Source: Aquila chrysaetos chrysaetos
Taxonomy: Eukaryota; Chordata; Aves; Accipitriformes; Accipitridae
DNA: 64,000 nt
Direction: 5' to 3'
NCBI RefSeq assembly: GCF_900496995.4
Contig: NC_044008.1
Coordinates: 1,836,453 to 1,900,452 of the forward strand
Part shown: positions 36,001 through 48,800 of the stretch, in pieces
Position numbering within the stretch: position 1 is the first letter of the stretch
Layout of the letters: every line of letters starts with the position of its first letter
Made by a program: the position numbers and the translations under genes
The notes under the pieces: generated by a model
What the model was told of the DNA's origin: nothing
Seen by the model: only the letters and a program-made list of their open reading frames with translations
Database searches by the model: none

Positions 36001-36060
36001 TTTATTAATCAAACGCTGTACAAAGTCATCCTGTACATAATGTTCTTGCATTCTTTTATT
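36001..36060 (-). terminator. TASOR2: Two AATAAA signals for TASOR2
   Basis: AATAAA on the minus strand at 36060-36055 and again at 36006-36001, 54 bases apart, giving two alternative 3' ends about 760 and 810 nt after the stop. Confidence 0.6.
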
Positions 36061-36817
36061 AAAAAAAAAAAAAAAAAAAAGGACACCCTTGTCCTCCACA
36101 GCAATAGGTAGGGTATCTTACAAAGGTCTTTAATGCGGCATTTTCTTCCAGGCGCGTGTTTGTCTGAGCTACCATAAATAAGAGCTTTTTTGTTCCTGGG
36201 TCCTGTCGTCTGGCTATTTACAAGACTTCCACGTGCTGGAATGTGCTCAACTCCCAGCAGTTAAATGGTACCAAGAGGCAACAGGGGCGACTTGAAACGT
36301 AGTGTGGAGCAGACTGCCGCAGGCTCAGCAACACTCGGGGGCGGTGGTCCTGAACACCCATTTAAAATGTACACCCACCCCAGTGGCTAACGCGGGCGTC
36401 TTGTGTACAGTATGTACAGCAACAGCCATGTGGAAAATGCTTTTATTATTGTGGACTCGTATCGCCCCTAACTTTCAAGTAAAAGGCTTTTTTATTTTCC
36501 TATTTCTTCCAATGTCAGCTGCACTAATAGCTTGAAAACACTCCAATAATTTAAAACTGTGTAATGTTAAAATAACCTCTGTCCTATATGCAACTTGATG
36601 GCAGGGAGTAAATCCCCGGGAGGATTCACGTTAGCCATCTTTAAATAATTTCTATATACAGAACTAGAACCAACCTTCCCCCGCCACCTCTCTGCCCACG
36701 GCTCCTGTGTGCAGCACCCCAAACCCAGCGGGGCGTGGGGGCTGTCCCGCAGAGGATGAGGATGCCCAAACCAGCCCCTCAGGGTCTGGGGAAGAGCCGT
36801 GCCGCGGCTTCGCTTCG
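36001..36817 (-). other. TASOR2: TASOR2 3' UTR
   Basis: AT-rich sequence downstream of the stop on the minus strand, with two AATAAA hexamers (36060-36055 and 36006-36001). A run of A20 on the plus strand (36061-36080) is T20 in the transcript, just before the first hexamer. Confidence 0.65.
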
Positions 36818-36821
36818 TCAC
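36818..36821 (-). CDS. TASOR2: TASOR2 last coding bases and stop (in the 3' UTR exon)
   Basis: Acceptor CTGTGTTGCAG before 36821. The single G completes Trp and TGA follows at 36820-36818. The exon then runs on as 3' UTR. The last-exon position means no nonsense-mediated decay. Confidence 0.65.
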
Positions 36822-39800
36822 CTGCAACACAGAGACGTGGCACGGGTTATTGCTCTGCTCCCCTCCGCGCTCCAGGCAGCGCCGACCTCTTGCAGAGCTT
36901 TCCCAGGACAAAGTGCCGGCGCGATTCCCGGTGCCGGCTCTGCCGAGCACGGGCCGTCCCGGCTACGGCTTCGGGATTCGGCCCTGAGCGTTGGCAGAGC
37001 CAGAGCAGATCCTGTAGCCAGCACCTGGGGAAGGTCCCTGCTCTGCTGTGGGAGCAGCTGGACCCCACTTCCCTGCCTGCCACCCCGCAGACAACCCCGG
37101 AGCTGCTCCCGGCCTTTTGGGGGAGAAGCGGTCGATCCCAAGCTCCCCTCCTTACCAGTAGCTTCTTCTAAATGGGGCAGCCGCTTTCTGCACCGTCCCA
37201 AGGAAAGCGTTGACGTCGGTCACGAGGATTCCTTTGCTTTCAAGGACCTCCCTGCTAACGCTGGGCTTTTCTGCAAAGGAAGGAGCAGCACTGTAGTTCA
37301 AACAAGCAAATGAGGTTGTTCTGAAACCCGTAGAAAATATCCCCAAATCCCACTACAGTTATTCTGTTTTGCAAATGCGAGCAGATTAACAGCGCCGCTT
37401 TGCAACCAGCCTCAGCCCAGCAAGGGCAGAATTAGAGTGTGACATAAAGCCAGCCACAGGCTCGAAAAATTGCCAGATTTTAGCAGACCGCCAAAAGTCT
37501 GTTCATTTTGCCTTTTACTGCACTGACTTGCAATGAATCAGTTCACACCTAACCTGCACCTCAAATAAATGATTCTAGTAGAAATAGGAGGAAAATGGGG
37601 TGTTTCTTGTCCCTCCTCCACTGCCTCCCACACCAATTTAAGACGGTGCTCACGGGGATTGAGGGCAGCGCCCAGAGCCCGTCCTTACCTGTGAGATACA
37701 CAGCGAACCTGGCGCTGACGTGCTGAACCTGCAGGTTCAACAAGCACTTGACGTGCTCGGATTTGGGGGGCAACCCGGAGTCGCAGGCGTGGTAGTGCAG
37801 CACCTCAATGAGATCGGCTCCTTGGCACGATTTGAGGATCAAGTGCTTCTTGCGGGCGTTGGCGTCGACCCTGCTGGGAGAGGGGCAAGGTGAAGGGATG
37901 AGGGGCTTCCCCCCCTCTCTCCCCTCCCAGGGAATAAGCAGGTATGATGGGACCTGCCTTTCCCCCGCGTGTTTTTCTTCCAGCCTCACGGGCACTTTTA
38001 CGCTTGCTACCCTGTGCTAAATGGAAATGGCAGGAGCAAGCATCACCGTACGGAGCACGCGTGCAGACGGAAAACAAAATGACCCCTTGCTCCAGGCAGC
38101 TCGGACAGACGGGGTGTGCTGGTTTGGGCTGGGACAGAGTGAATTTTCTTCCCAGCAGCTGGTACGGGGCTGCGTTTTGGGTTTGTGCTGGAAACAGTGT
38201 TGATAACCCAGGGATGTTTTCATTCCTGCTGAGCAGTGCTTACCCAGAGCCAAGGGCTTTTCTGCTTCTCACCCCACCAGCGAGGAGGCTGGGGGGCACA
38301 AGGAGTTGGGGGGGGGGACACAGCCGGGACAGCTGATCCCAACTGACCCAAGGGATATTCCAGACCATAGGACGTCATGCTCAGCATGTAAAGCTGGGGG
38401 AAGAAGGAAGGGGGGGATGTTGGGAGCGATGGCGTTTGTCTTCCCAAGTCACCGTCAGGCGTGATGGAGCCCTGCTGTCCTGGAGATGGCTGAACACCTG
38501 CCTGCCCATGGGAAGTGGGGAATGGATTCCTTGGTTTGCTTTGCTTGCACGCGCGGCTTTTGCTTTACCGATTAAACTGTCTTTATCTCAACCCAGGAGT
38601 TGTCTCACTTTTACCCTTCTGATTCTCTCCCCCATCCCACCGGGGGGGGAGTGAGTGAGCGGCTGCGTGGGGCTGAGTTGCCAGCTGGGGTTAAACCACA
38701 ACACCGGGGCTCATGATCCCACCACAATGGAGTCAAGAGATGCTACAGGAGCGCCAGTGACGGAGCACAAGGAAAACACTTGCTCTACAGCAGCATCTGC
38801 TGATGAGGCCGAGTCCTCATCTCACAGAGTACAATGAAATACCCGACCGCGAGCTTCTGCAACACCTCACTGCTCAAGGACTGAAAACCAGGTCTTCAGA
38901 ACGATTACCCTGTGCTATCACTGTAAAGGCTGAGTGTGGAGAGGATCTGAGATCTCTCCCCATTTGTTGTAGCATTTTCTGCTCAGACAGAACAGACCAG
39001 TTTCCTCTCTGTTCACAGGTCGTTACTAGAAAGCCGCCCTTTCTGGTCTGTGGTCTGGCACTAACAAAGGCAGCCTGCCTGATAAAAACCCTCCTCGCTG
39101 AGCTCAAATGTGATAAAAGCAGGACATTTCAATGGAAAGTAATCGCCATCTTACTTCTCTTTTTCAAATTGCATCATTTAAATACACGTTGTTGCAAATA
39201 ACCTAAAATAAGTGGCAAATAGCAGCAGAAGTTCTGCTTTTCCCAGCAGAGTTTGATTTTACGCACTCCCACAACACACCGGTTCCTCTCCACATTACAA
39301 ACTCAGAGCTCCTCCTCACTCCCCCAAATCCCACACGTTATGGGACAGAAAAAGAAAAAGCAAAGAGACAGTAGGGCTGAGAGAGGCCCAGGAAGGTACC
39401 CCGAGCTCCTGGAGTGTGTGTGTGCAGGAGCTGGGGTGAGCCGGTAGGAAGGGAGCTCAGTTTGCGGAGGCAGCTTTCAGAGCGTGCAGCTCCTCAAACA
39501 AAATTTGTGCTTTTCCTCAAGCCCCTTGCAGGCTGTAATGCTCACAGAGGGCGTCTCTGCCAAAGAGAGGGGGGGAACTGCCTTATGGAGATACAGCGGG
39601 GTGCAAGAAGCAGCTGCCAGAGCTCTGCCTCATCCAGGATCACGTGCAAGACACAACATTTCAGGCCATCTGATCCTCTCCAGGTCCCATGTCCTGCTGC
39701 TCCATCTCATACAGATATTAAAAAAAAATTTAAAAAAATCTATCTCACTTGCTAGCGCTCAAATGCTGACCTCCAGCAATTCCAGACTTCAGGCGCATGG

Positions 39801-42800
39801 TCTCTCACTGATAAGAAAAGTTTGTATTTAAACAAAAATCTTCAAATTCATCTTATAAGAGGCCAAAACCCAACCAAAGGCACCTAACTTGCCCTGTATC
39901 TCTGCAGTGAATGGGACACCACACTCCACCACAGTGGGTACATCCTTGCTGCGGTGACAAGGACAGCAGGGATGAGGGAGCTGCCACTGCAAAGCCATTA
40001 CCTGACATCTTCTCTGAGCTTCTTGCTCTCCTTGTAGTGAAGGAACCACTTCCACCTCCCGCTTCTGTTCAGCTTCTCCAGCACCTTCACCACCTCTTTC
40101 AGTTGGCCTGGGGAGACAGCAAGAGCCGGAGGGTAACTGAGGGTGGAAGGGGTGCCTGGGGTTGCCCCAATGTCTGCTCAAAGTTGGGCCACCTGAGGTT
40201 GGTCAGGGCTTTGTCTAGGCAAGGTTTGAATTTCTCCAAGGACGAAGACTCACAACCTGGGTTGTAAAACTGGGATCCTGTCCTAGTGTTTGAACACACT
40301 TGCTGCGAATTTTTTCCCCTGATATCTAAAAGGGTAAGCGCAACTTGTCCCTGTCACCTCTTGTCCCATCACTGCGCACCTCCAGGAGGAATGTGGCTCA
40401 GTTTTCTCTGCCACTTCCCATTAGGGAGCTGAAGACAGCAACAAGGTCTCCCCTTTGTCCTCCCTTCTTCAGGCTGAATGTCCTTGTACAACCCCTGCTC
40501 CAGCTCCTGACCATTCTGGTGGCCCCCGCTGTACTTAGATGTTTTTGGGAGCCCTGACCTGGACCCACTATCCAGATGGGGTCTACAAATGCCAAACAGA
40601 GGGAAAAAATTGCCCCCACTTAAAGCAGGAGCAGATGGCAAGTTTTTGGAAGGTGTCGGCAAACCAGCGGGCAAGGCCGGGAGCCGACACTGTGTGTTTG
40701 CATCCAAGCGAGAGGCCGCAGCGAGACTCACCCAGCGTTACCGTTTCCAACACCTCGTTGTCTGACACCATGAAGCCACCAGTATGAAACAGCTCCTGGT
40801 ATGTGTGACCTGTTATATCTTTGGGACTGTCCACTCCGGCGAACGCCACGTTCGGGCAGTGCTTCAGCTTCAGCAAGCATGGGACCTGCTCAAGGCAGAG
40901 ATGCTTTTGCACACACAGTTGCATTTCAACAGCATTTGCACTTCTCTGCAACCCACACCCGCTCCAGGGAGACCCGGGGAGCCCACCCGTCCTCTGTCCG
41001 CACCACCCCAACACTCGTGTCTCCGTAGCTCAACTCCAAAGTCGTGGGTGGTGATACGGGGAGCTACAGGCAGCTTAGTCTGCTGCAATATTCACTGGAG
41101 CCCATGAGCCAAGGCTCGGCTGAACTGCTCTGTTATATGAGATAAGCTCAGCCTGACTCCTTTGAGCTGGGCTACTCCAAGTGACATTATTCAGCAATCA
41201 AAAATGGAAACAGAAGAAAAGCAGAACTGACAGGCTTCATGTTTTTGAAATACTTGGTTTTAACAGCTCTTCATGAAGCACTGTTCTTCCAGTAGAGAGA
41301 ACAGCATATCCGCAGAGACTGACAATTAAATGTGCAACTATATATAGTGTAAAATTAAAAGCACCTTTAAAATGGATCCTGATATTAAAAAACATTGCTG
41401 GTAGAAATAAAAGAAGGGACTCAGGCCTTACATTGTGGATGTGCAAGGAAATGTCTTCATTCCTGATGACAACAAGCAGCCTGTCAGTATCCAGGTGTTG
41501 TGCTTCGCAGAAGCTCAGAGGTTCGATCTCCACGTGGCCATGTTTCTTCAGCAAGGTCTGAAAGAGAAATCGTGTAAGAAGGTTTGTATGGAGAGTATCT
41601 TCACAACAGAGGTGCCATGCTCCTGGCACACATGCGCCTGGGGACAAGGAGAGAAGAATGAGACAGCGACCCCAACCAGGCATCCTGGTGTCAAGGGCAC
41701 CCTACGGTGTCCGTCTGTCAAAGGCACTGCGTGCTCCAGGCCCGGGCTCCAGCCAGCGGTGGAAGAAGCAGCCATTTACCTTTGTTGGCAAAAACCTTTT
41801 AGAAAACCACCTTGAGCATCTCACTGTAGCACGCGTTGGGCCTCTTCGCTATTTTGGAACAGCAAATCCTCCCATGCAATCACCCTCCCTGAGTTTTCAA
41901 CCCTTTAATGAGAGCTTGAGCAAAAGCCACCTTGCAGGGGTTGAGTTTGGGCTGCTCCTGCATGAGCTTAAATCTGTTTTGGCCCGGGGGATGTTCAAGT
42001 GATAGGACAAGAAGAAACAGCCTCAAGCTGCATCAGGGGAGGTTTAGGTTGGATATTAGGAAAAATTTCTTCACCAAAAGGGTTGTCAAGCATTGGAACG
42101 GTCTGCCCAGGGCACTGGTTGAGTCACCATCCCTGGAGGCATTTAATAGACATGTAGACATGGCGTGTAGGAACACGGTTTACTGGTGGACTTGGCAGTG
42201 CTAGGTTAACGGTTGGACTTGATGATCTTAAGAGTCTTTTCCAACCTAAATGATTCTATGATTCTAATTTCTGGTGGTATAAGCAGAGATGAAATGGCAG
42301 AGGCGGCTCCTGGCTTAAGGGAACCAAACTCCACCTGTGTTGGGTTGAGCAAGCTTGCCCTGCGCCTGCTCCTGCTGCCCTCAGCTCTCACCCCAGGGCC
42401 ACCCGTCCCCGTCCAGGCCAGCGGGGCTGGCTGTTACCTTCACTCTTGCAAAGAAAGGGTCCTTGCCCGTCTCCACCAGGTAGAACATGCCGGCGTGGCC
42501 GCAGGCCTCCTTGGCCACGCTGCGCAGGTGGAAACGCAGCGCGCTGTACAGGTCCTCGATCATCTCCTTGAAGGCGGCCATCCTCCCGGGGAGGGATGCG
42601 CAGGTCCACTCGCTCGCCGCCTCCCCCTGTGCCGGGACCAGCCCTCCGCCCTCGCTCCCCGCATCAGCCCTGCTCAGCATCACCCTGTTGAACTCAGCAT
42701 ACTCATCAAGGATGACTGCGATGTCCCCCCGCGAGTCCTTTAGCTTATTATCGTACGTAAGCTCACTGAGGTGGAAGGGAGCAGCGCGGCCCTGGCTTGT

Positions 42801-45800
42801 GGTTCGGGATCTGGCCCTGCTCCTCTCGTCGCAGAGTGTGTCCTGCCACGGGGTACACGGGTGCCCCTGCCAGCTGCTTCGCTGGTGCCAGCCGAGCCCG
42901 CTCGGCCACGTGTCTGAGGGCAGGATCGTCACCTGCAAAGGGCTCCTGCTCCGCGGGGAGAGCGGGACAGGAGCTTCTCGCACAGGCAAGGTCTCAGACA
43001 TCACCTGGGGAGAAAAGTCTTGTGGAAAGATGCTTTTGGAGGTAGAAAAGGGTGGTTTCCCACTCCTTAGGATTTGTTTTAGCTTATAATGGAAACGGAG
43101 ACACTCCATGTCCAAAGTGTGCTGGGTGATTTCCTCAAAACCCCTCCAAGTCCCCCTCAGTGACCTTAACAAATGCGGCTGCCCCGCACAGTGTCTGCGC
43201 CTCTTTGAAGGCTGCAAATTTCCCATCCTCTCCTGGCACTTTTTGGTGACCACAAAGTTCCGGTAGTCCTTGGTGATTCCCTGGCTGTCCCTCATATTGA
43301 CATACTGTGGAATGCGCCCGCTGCTGGCTTCCCCCGGGCTGATCGGCCGGCCATGCTGAGCCCGTGAGCAGCCCCCCTCTGCGCCCAGCGAGCCCCAACC
43401 CTCGCTGCGCCCCTCCACATGCACCAAGCTCGCGGAGGAGGAGTCGCAGTTAGTCCTTGCGCCTGCAGCATCCACAGATCCGTAGGAACTCCTGGCTGTA
43501 AGCAAGGACCGTGAAGTCCCCCCAAAAGACTCCTGGTCTGAGTCGCTGGAGAAAGTCTCAAATAGATCCTCAGAGGTCAAGCCCATGCGTCTGTCTTTGC
43601 TGGGGAGCTGCTTTGCCCTTGGGAGCACGTCCAAAATATCCTCAGCGTCACTATGCTCCAGGCTTTCTCCAGAGAGCCCCCTGTGTCCATGTAATGGCAA
43701 CACTGGGAAGGGGAGAGTGGGGATTTCTCCCTCTCCCACCTCCACGCTGGCATGGTGCAGATGAACAAACACATCGGATCCCTTGGCCTCGTGCTCACTC
43801 TGGTTGCACACAGACTGGGGCTTGCACAGTGGCACGAGCAACTCCCCTGCTGAAAAAGATGCAGGGCTGGCAAGAGGGATGCTGCTTCCTCCTTCTAAAT
43901 CCTCATGCGGCATAGGTTCCTTCTCATGGCTCCCTACCATGTCTGCTGCTTGGCCCCCAGGGCTGGCATACCCGGAGCAGGCGCCTGGTGGCAGCTGACC
44001 CATGCAGCAGGACCTTGGGGCACCATCTGGAGCCAGACTCACGCTGGGGGAGCACATCTCGGGGTGCATACTGAGGACTGAGTCTGGCTCGAGGTTGTGC
44101 AGACCTGCCTTGTGGGTGTGCGGAGCAGGAGGAGGCACCGATCTCGAGTTACGTGGCACGAGCGCATCCACAGGGGAGGTCTTTGCTGGCTCTGCGTGGC
44201 ACGGACCCACGTCTTTTTTCACCTCTTCTGCACATCTGGGCTTTAAGGAGCCATCTGGGCTCTTGGCAGCCACACTCACATCTGCAGGACCTACTTGCTC
44301 GTAGGGCTTCCCGTGTTGGTACAGGATTGGCCCCTGCTCGCTTTGCTCTAACAAGTGGTGGTGGGGGTCTGCGTCTCTGCCATGGGGGAGAGGGTCCTGC
44401 TGCAGCAGAGAATCAGGAGCTGAGCCTCTGTGGACAGGTGGGGACAGGCTGTTTGGGGAGCTCTGCTGCTGCCTGGGGTGCTCCTTCATGGCAGATATCC
44501 CCCCTCTCACCGAGGAGGAGGGCTCTGATTTCAAGAGGTGATGAAGAGAGGTCTCCGGCTCCTGTGGTGCGTTAGCCACCATTGCTGTGTTTGTTTTGTC
44601 ACTTCTGGGGGACTTCCCGGCACCGAGGCACACATCATTGCTCCCCACAGCTTCAAAGTCACCTGCTAAGGCTGTACAGTTGAAGGCGAAGCCCTGGCCA
44701 TCCCCTGCTCCCAAGGACTCATGCAGCACATCTGTGGGGTTGGCAGAAGGGCTGCTATGCTGTTCTTCCACCAAAACCTTGTTCCCTTCTTGGTTTGATT
44801 CACAAGGGCTCAGCGAAGTGAGGTCCGCACAAACATCACCTCCACACCTTTGGGAAAGACAGCTGCTCTCTCCCAGGTCGCTCAGTGATGGAGACTGGAT
44901 GCTTGCCATGGCCTCCTGGTCCTCAGGAGCCGTCCCAGGATCTGTTGCTCCATCAAGTGATGTGAGGCAGACAGAACTGGAGTCAGGAGACAAGGTTAGT
45001 GACAGTCCCTGGCCACACAGTGACTCGAGGCCAGCTGTGCCGGCAGCTTTGCTCCCAGCAGGCACCCACCTTTCTGCAGAGGGCGCACGATCCTTGTCTT
45101 TCTGCTCCAAGCTGTCCCCGAGCGTCTCTCCGGCAGGTCCCAAGTTGCCTGTAATGCTGTCTGGCTGTGCCCCACAGACAAGGCTGGGAGCAGGTGATAA
45201 CAGCAGCATCAACCCACTGTCACGGGGCGACCCCACATTGGCTGGAGTGGCTGCGTTTGCCAAACCAACGCTGTCTGTCTCTGCAGTTGAGGCGGCCAGA
45301 GTCTCCCAGGGTTCTTGCAGTGTGTGCAGGCTTGGTGCCATCTCACCAGGAAGTCCTCGAGGGCCAGTCGCGGTCCCATCTGACAGCACTGGTGTTGATC
45401 TGCCTGGGCAGGAGGATGCTAAGGCAGTGGGGCTGGGCACAGGGCCCTCTCCGGGAATGTCAAAGTCCTTCAGACATGCCGAATTCACTCGCTTCTGCTC
45501 GCTGAGTTCATGCTCTATGTCAGCATCACTGCTTTCAGAAAATACTAAATCAACAGGCTCCAGGACTGTGCTTTCATACTCAGAGTCCTCTTTCTCTTTT
45601 TTTCCCTCCTCCACCTCTTCCTCCTCTTTGTCTGGATGTCCAAGGGTATCTTGTGATTCCCTGCCTTCCCCACTGGCTCCATCCAGCTTTGCACTTTTGG
45701 GACTCGCCTCTAAGGACATTGAATCACAGGCACATTCCAGTCCGTTGCTGGTGGCCCAGCTGCCGTCCTGAACCTCCATACAGTGCCCAGCATCTCCCAT

Positions 45801-48800
45801 GCCCTCTCCATCCTTGGGAGGGCCAGGGCCACCCCCAGACCCTGCTGCCCACGCGCTCTCCTGCTGCTCTCCACGTCCATGCAGCATGCATGGGGCATCA
45901 TTCCAGGGAGCCGTACTGGAATTTGGGGCTTGGCTGCATGGGTTTTCCCTGCCCAGTGCAGCTGGAGCCTTGCTGGCATTGCCAAGCTCATCGGAAGGGC
46001 TGGGGGTCATCATAGCGTCCAGCAGTCCCTCCCTGGGTGGCTCCTTCTGAAACAACACAATTCAGAGGTTAATCTTCAAGGGAGGCAAATGCAGGAGCCA
46101 AGACGCCCGTGCAGGAGGACATGGCTATTTTAAATGCTCAAACTTTGCAAGTACAACCACTCCAACAGCATCTGAGGACATTAGTTTGAGTTTGTCTCTA
46201 AAATAAGTCCAGGTTGAGCCCTTATCCCATGTGAGCCACTACCATCCCCACCTCAGCCAGCAAGCAGAGTGCTGCAGACAGCCAGGGAAAGGTTTTGAAA
46301 CTTTCCACCTTCTTTACACCATGAAATGGCTTAAAAATAGGCCAAACCGTGCAGGGACAATCAGCCACTGCCCAGAGGTAATGCATGTAGCAGCATCCTC
46401 TTACCTCTGCTGAGTTTATCTGTCCAAGCAAGCTATATGGACACTATGGACAGTGATCCCACATTTCCTCCCAAAACACTTCTGCCTGCTTCACAGCACT
46501 AAACCCAGGAGGTAAAAAACACTGGGATATTTTTTCCTGCAAAACAGTTGCAGCCCTATGGCAGCTGCCCATTTGTTCAGAGTGGAAGTTTTAAAGGAAT
46601 TATTTTAGTTCAAGAATTCATTCTTAAAAAACGTCAGCAGACACCCATGTTTTATATTTACCCAAGTACCTCCACTCCTGACCATCTGCAGACCATAGAA
46701 ACTGTAAATTTTAATTTTAAAAACCCTGCCCAGAATGGAATATTAACTAGCTTCACCAGAGGGGCGAGGGAAATGCTGCAAAGCACTGCACTGCCATCTG
46801 TGTGGGGGAAACCTCTCCAAGCCAGCAAACCTCAGTTCTTACCACAGTGATGGTCGAGACATCATGTACACACTCCTCAGGAATGACTGCCAGCTGCCTG
46901 TCTTTCACAGCCAGGCTCTCATCGGCATGTTCAATGAGGGAAAGGCTCTCGGGACAGCTTGTGGAGGAAGGCTCCTCCTCCCCACAGGGCAGCTCCACTG
47001 AAGAAGATGATACCGTGCTATCGACAACACCAGGAGTCCCATCATCATCAGTCTGAGAGTCTGCAGGGCTCTCCTCTGGGCAGAAACATCCCTGGCAATG
47101 TGTGCTGCGATCCAGAGAGCTGCTGGGAGTCTGGTCAGGGTCTGACCGAGAGTCTGCAGGGCATGTCTCCAACCCAAAACAGTCCTCACCATCATCACTC
47201 AGCTCAAGAAAGTCCCCAGTGCTGTTTATTGAGACATACTTCTCGGGGTTGCTGTGCTCTACCACCTTCCTCGTGCTGCTCAGGAGTTTGCTGGGTTTGC
47301 TGTAGAAGAGAGCCACCCACATATGAAGGATCAGCTTCATCTCTTCCACATCATCGGGCAGATCGGGGTCCCAGGGCCTGGAAGGGAAAGCAAACACAGC
47401 CTGAAACGTCTTCATCCTCCCTCCAGTTGACTAGCACAAGGTAACTCATCTCCTGGTTCCCCATGGCACTAAGCCCCAATGCAGCGGGGCTGCAAATGCC
47501 CAGCTGCAGACACAGATCACTTGAAGCGGTTTCCAGCTTGTTGAAAAAAAGAGAAACTCATGACTGCAAAGGAGGACTCTTGTTCATGGCTCTAGGTACC
47601 AATTCTAGCTGCAGAGCCATGGGAATCATAGAATGGTTTGGCTCACAAGGGACCTTCAAAGACCATTTAAGTCCAGTCCCCCCCCTGCCATGGGGGAAGC
47701 TGCCAGGGACACCTTCCACTAGACCAGGTTGCTCAAAGGCCCCTCCAACCTGACCTTGATCACTTCCATTGATGGGGCATCCACAGCTTCTCTGGGCAAC
47801 CTGTTCCAGTGCCTCACCACCCTCACCATAAAACATTTCTTCCTTATGTCCCAACCAAACTTACACTCTCTCAGTTTAAAACCGTTGCCCTTTGTCCTGT
47901 CACTACACGCCTTGGTAAAAAGACTTTCTCTGACTTTACTATAAGCCCCCTTTATGTATCAAAAGGCTGCAATAAGGTCTCCCTGGAGCCTTCTCTTCTC
48001 CAGGCTGAACCACCCCAACTCTCTCAGCCTGTCCTTATAGGAGGGGTGCTCCAGCCCCCTGATCATCTTCATGGCCCTCCTCTGGACCTGCTCCAACAGG
48101 TCCATGTCCTTCTTATGTTGGGGGCCCCAGAGTGGAGTAGAGGGGCAGAATCACCTCCCTTGACCTGCTGGCTGTGCTTCTTTTGATGCAGCCCAGGATA
48201 CAATTGGCTTGCTGGGCTGGAAGCACACATTGCTGGCTCATGTCCAATCTGTCACCCACCAGTATCCCCAAGTCCTTCTCCACAAGGAAAACACACCAGC
48301 TTTAACACAGCAAAAGTGGGCATCTGAGCATGGGGAAAAAGGCACTTATCATGCAAAGCAAGGCAAAAAAAAAGAGCAAAGGAAGCCCCTCCCAAAAGCA
48401 CTCCAGATGTTCAGCAAGAGACGTCCCCTAGAGATGTCCTTCCAGACTGACTTACCCATGCAGGGCGCGGATGACTGTTTTCTCCAGGGCATCATTGGTG
48501 TACCTGCTGTCCAAATTGAAGAGATACTCTGCCTCCCAATGGCACGTCACCTTCACAGACTCGCCGCAGATGTTCACTGTGTGGGACTTTGCAAAGTCCT
48601 CTTTCAGCCGGGGGGAGAGCAGGTTGCTCCTGCGCCTCATCGCCACGGCCTCGAAGGGCTGCTGTAGGTGGGTGCTGTTCTGCTGGTGGCGGAAAGGCAG
48701 AACTTTCCCAACCAGGGGTCCTGCTTGGGCATTCCTGGTCCCGTTTCTGGAAGGTGCTGGGCCAGGGTAGGGAGCACCTCTGGGATACATGTGTTTCTTT

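Larger units (their letters stand above)
37871..42437 (-). other. TASOR2: TASOR2 introns between exons 17 and 13
   Basis: Introns 37871-40001, 40108-40731, 40886-41431 and 41558-42437. They hold the solo LTR and two CR1 fragments described separately. Nothing else is recognised. Confidence 0.8.

Noticed and set aside
36061-36080. A20 tract as the poly(A) tail of a processed pseudogene
   Set aside because: No retroposed gene or target duplication is visible; it is the complement of a T tract in the TASOR2 3' UTR.
41932-42204. 90-codon ORF that looks protein-like
   Set aside because: It is the translated 3' region of a CR1 LINE, not a host gene.
44587-45771. 394-codon plus-strand ORF
   Set aside because: It is entirely antisense to the verified TASOR2 3.6-kb exon and its sequence matches no family; composition shadow.
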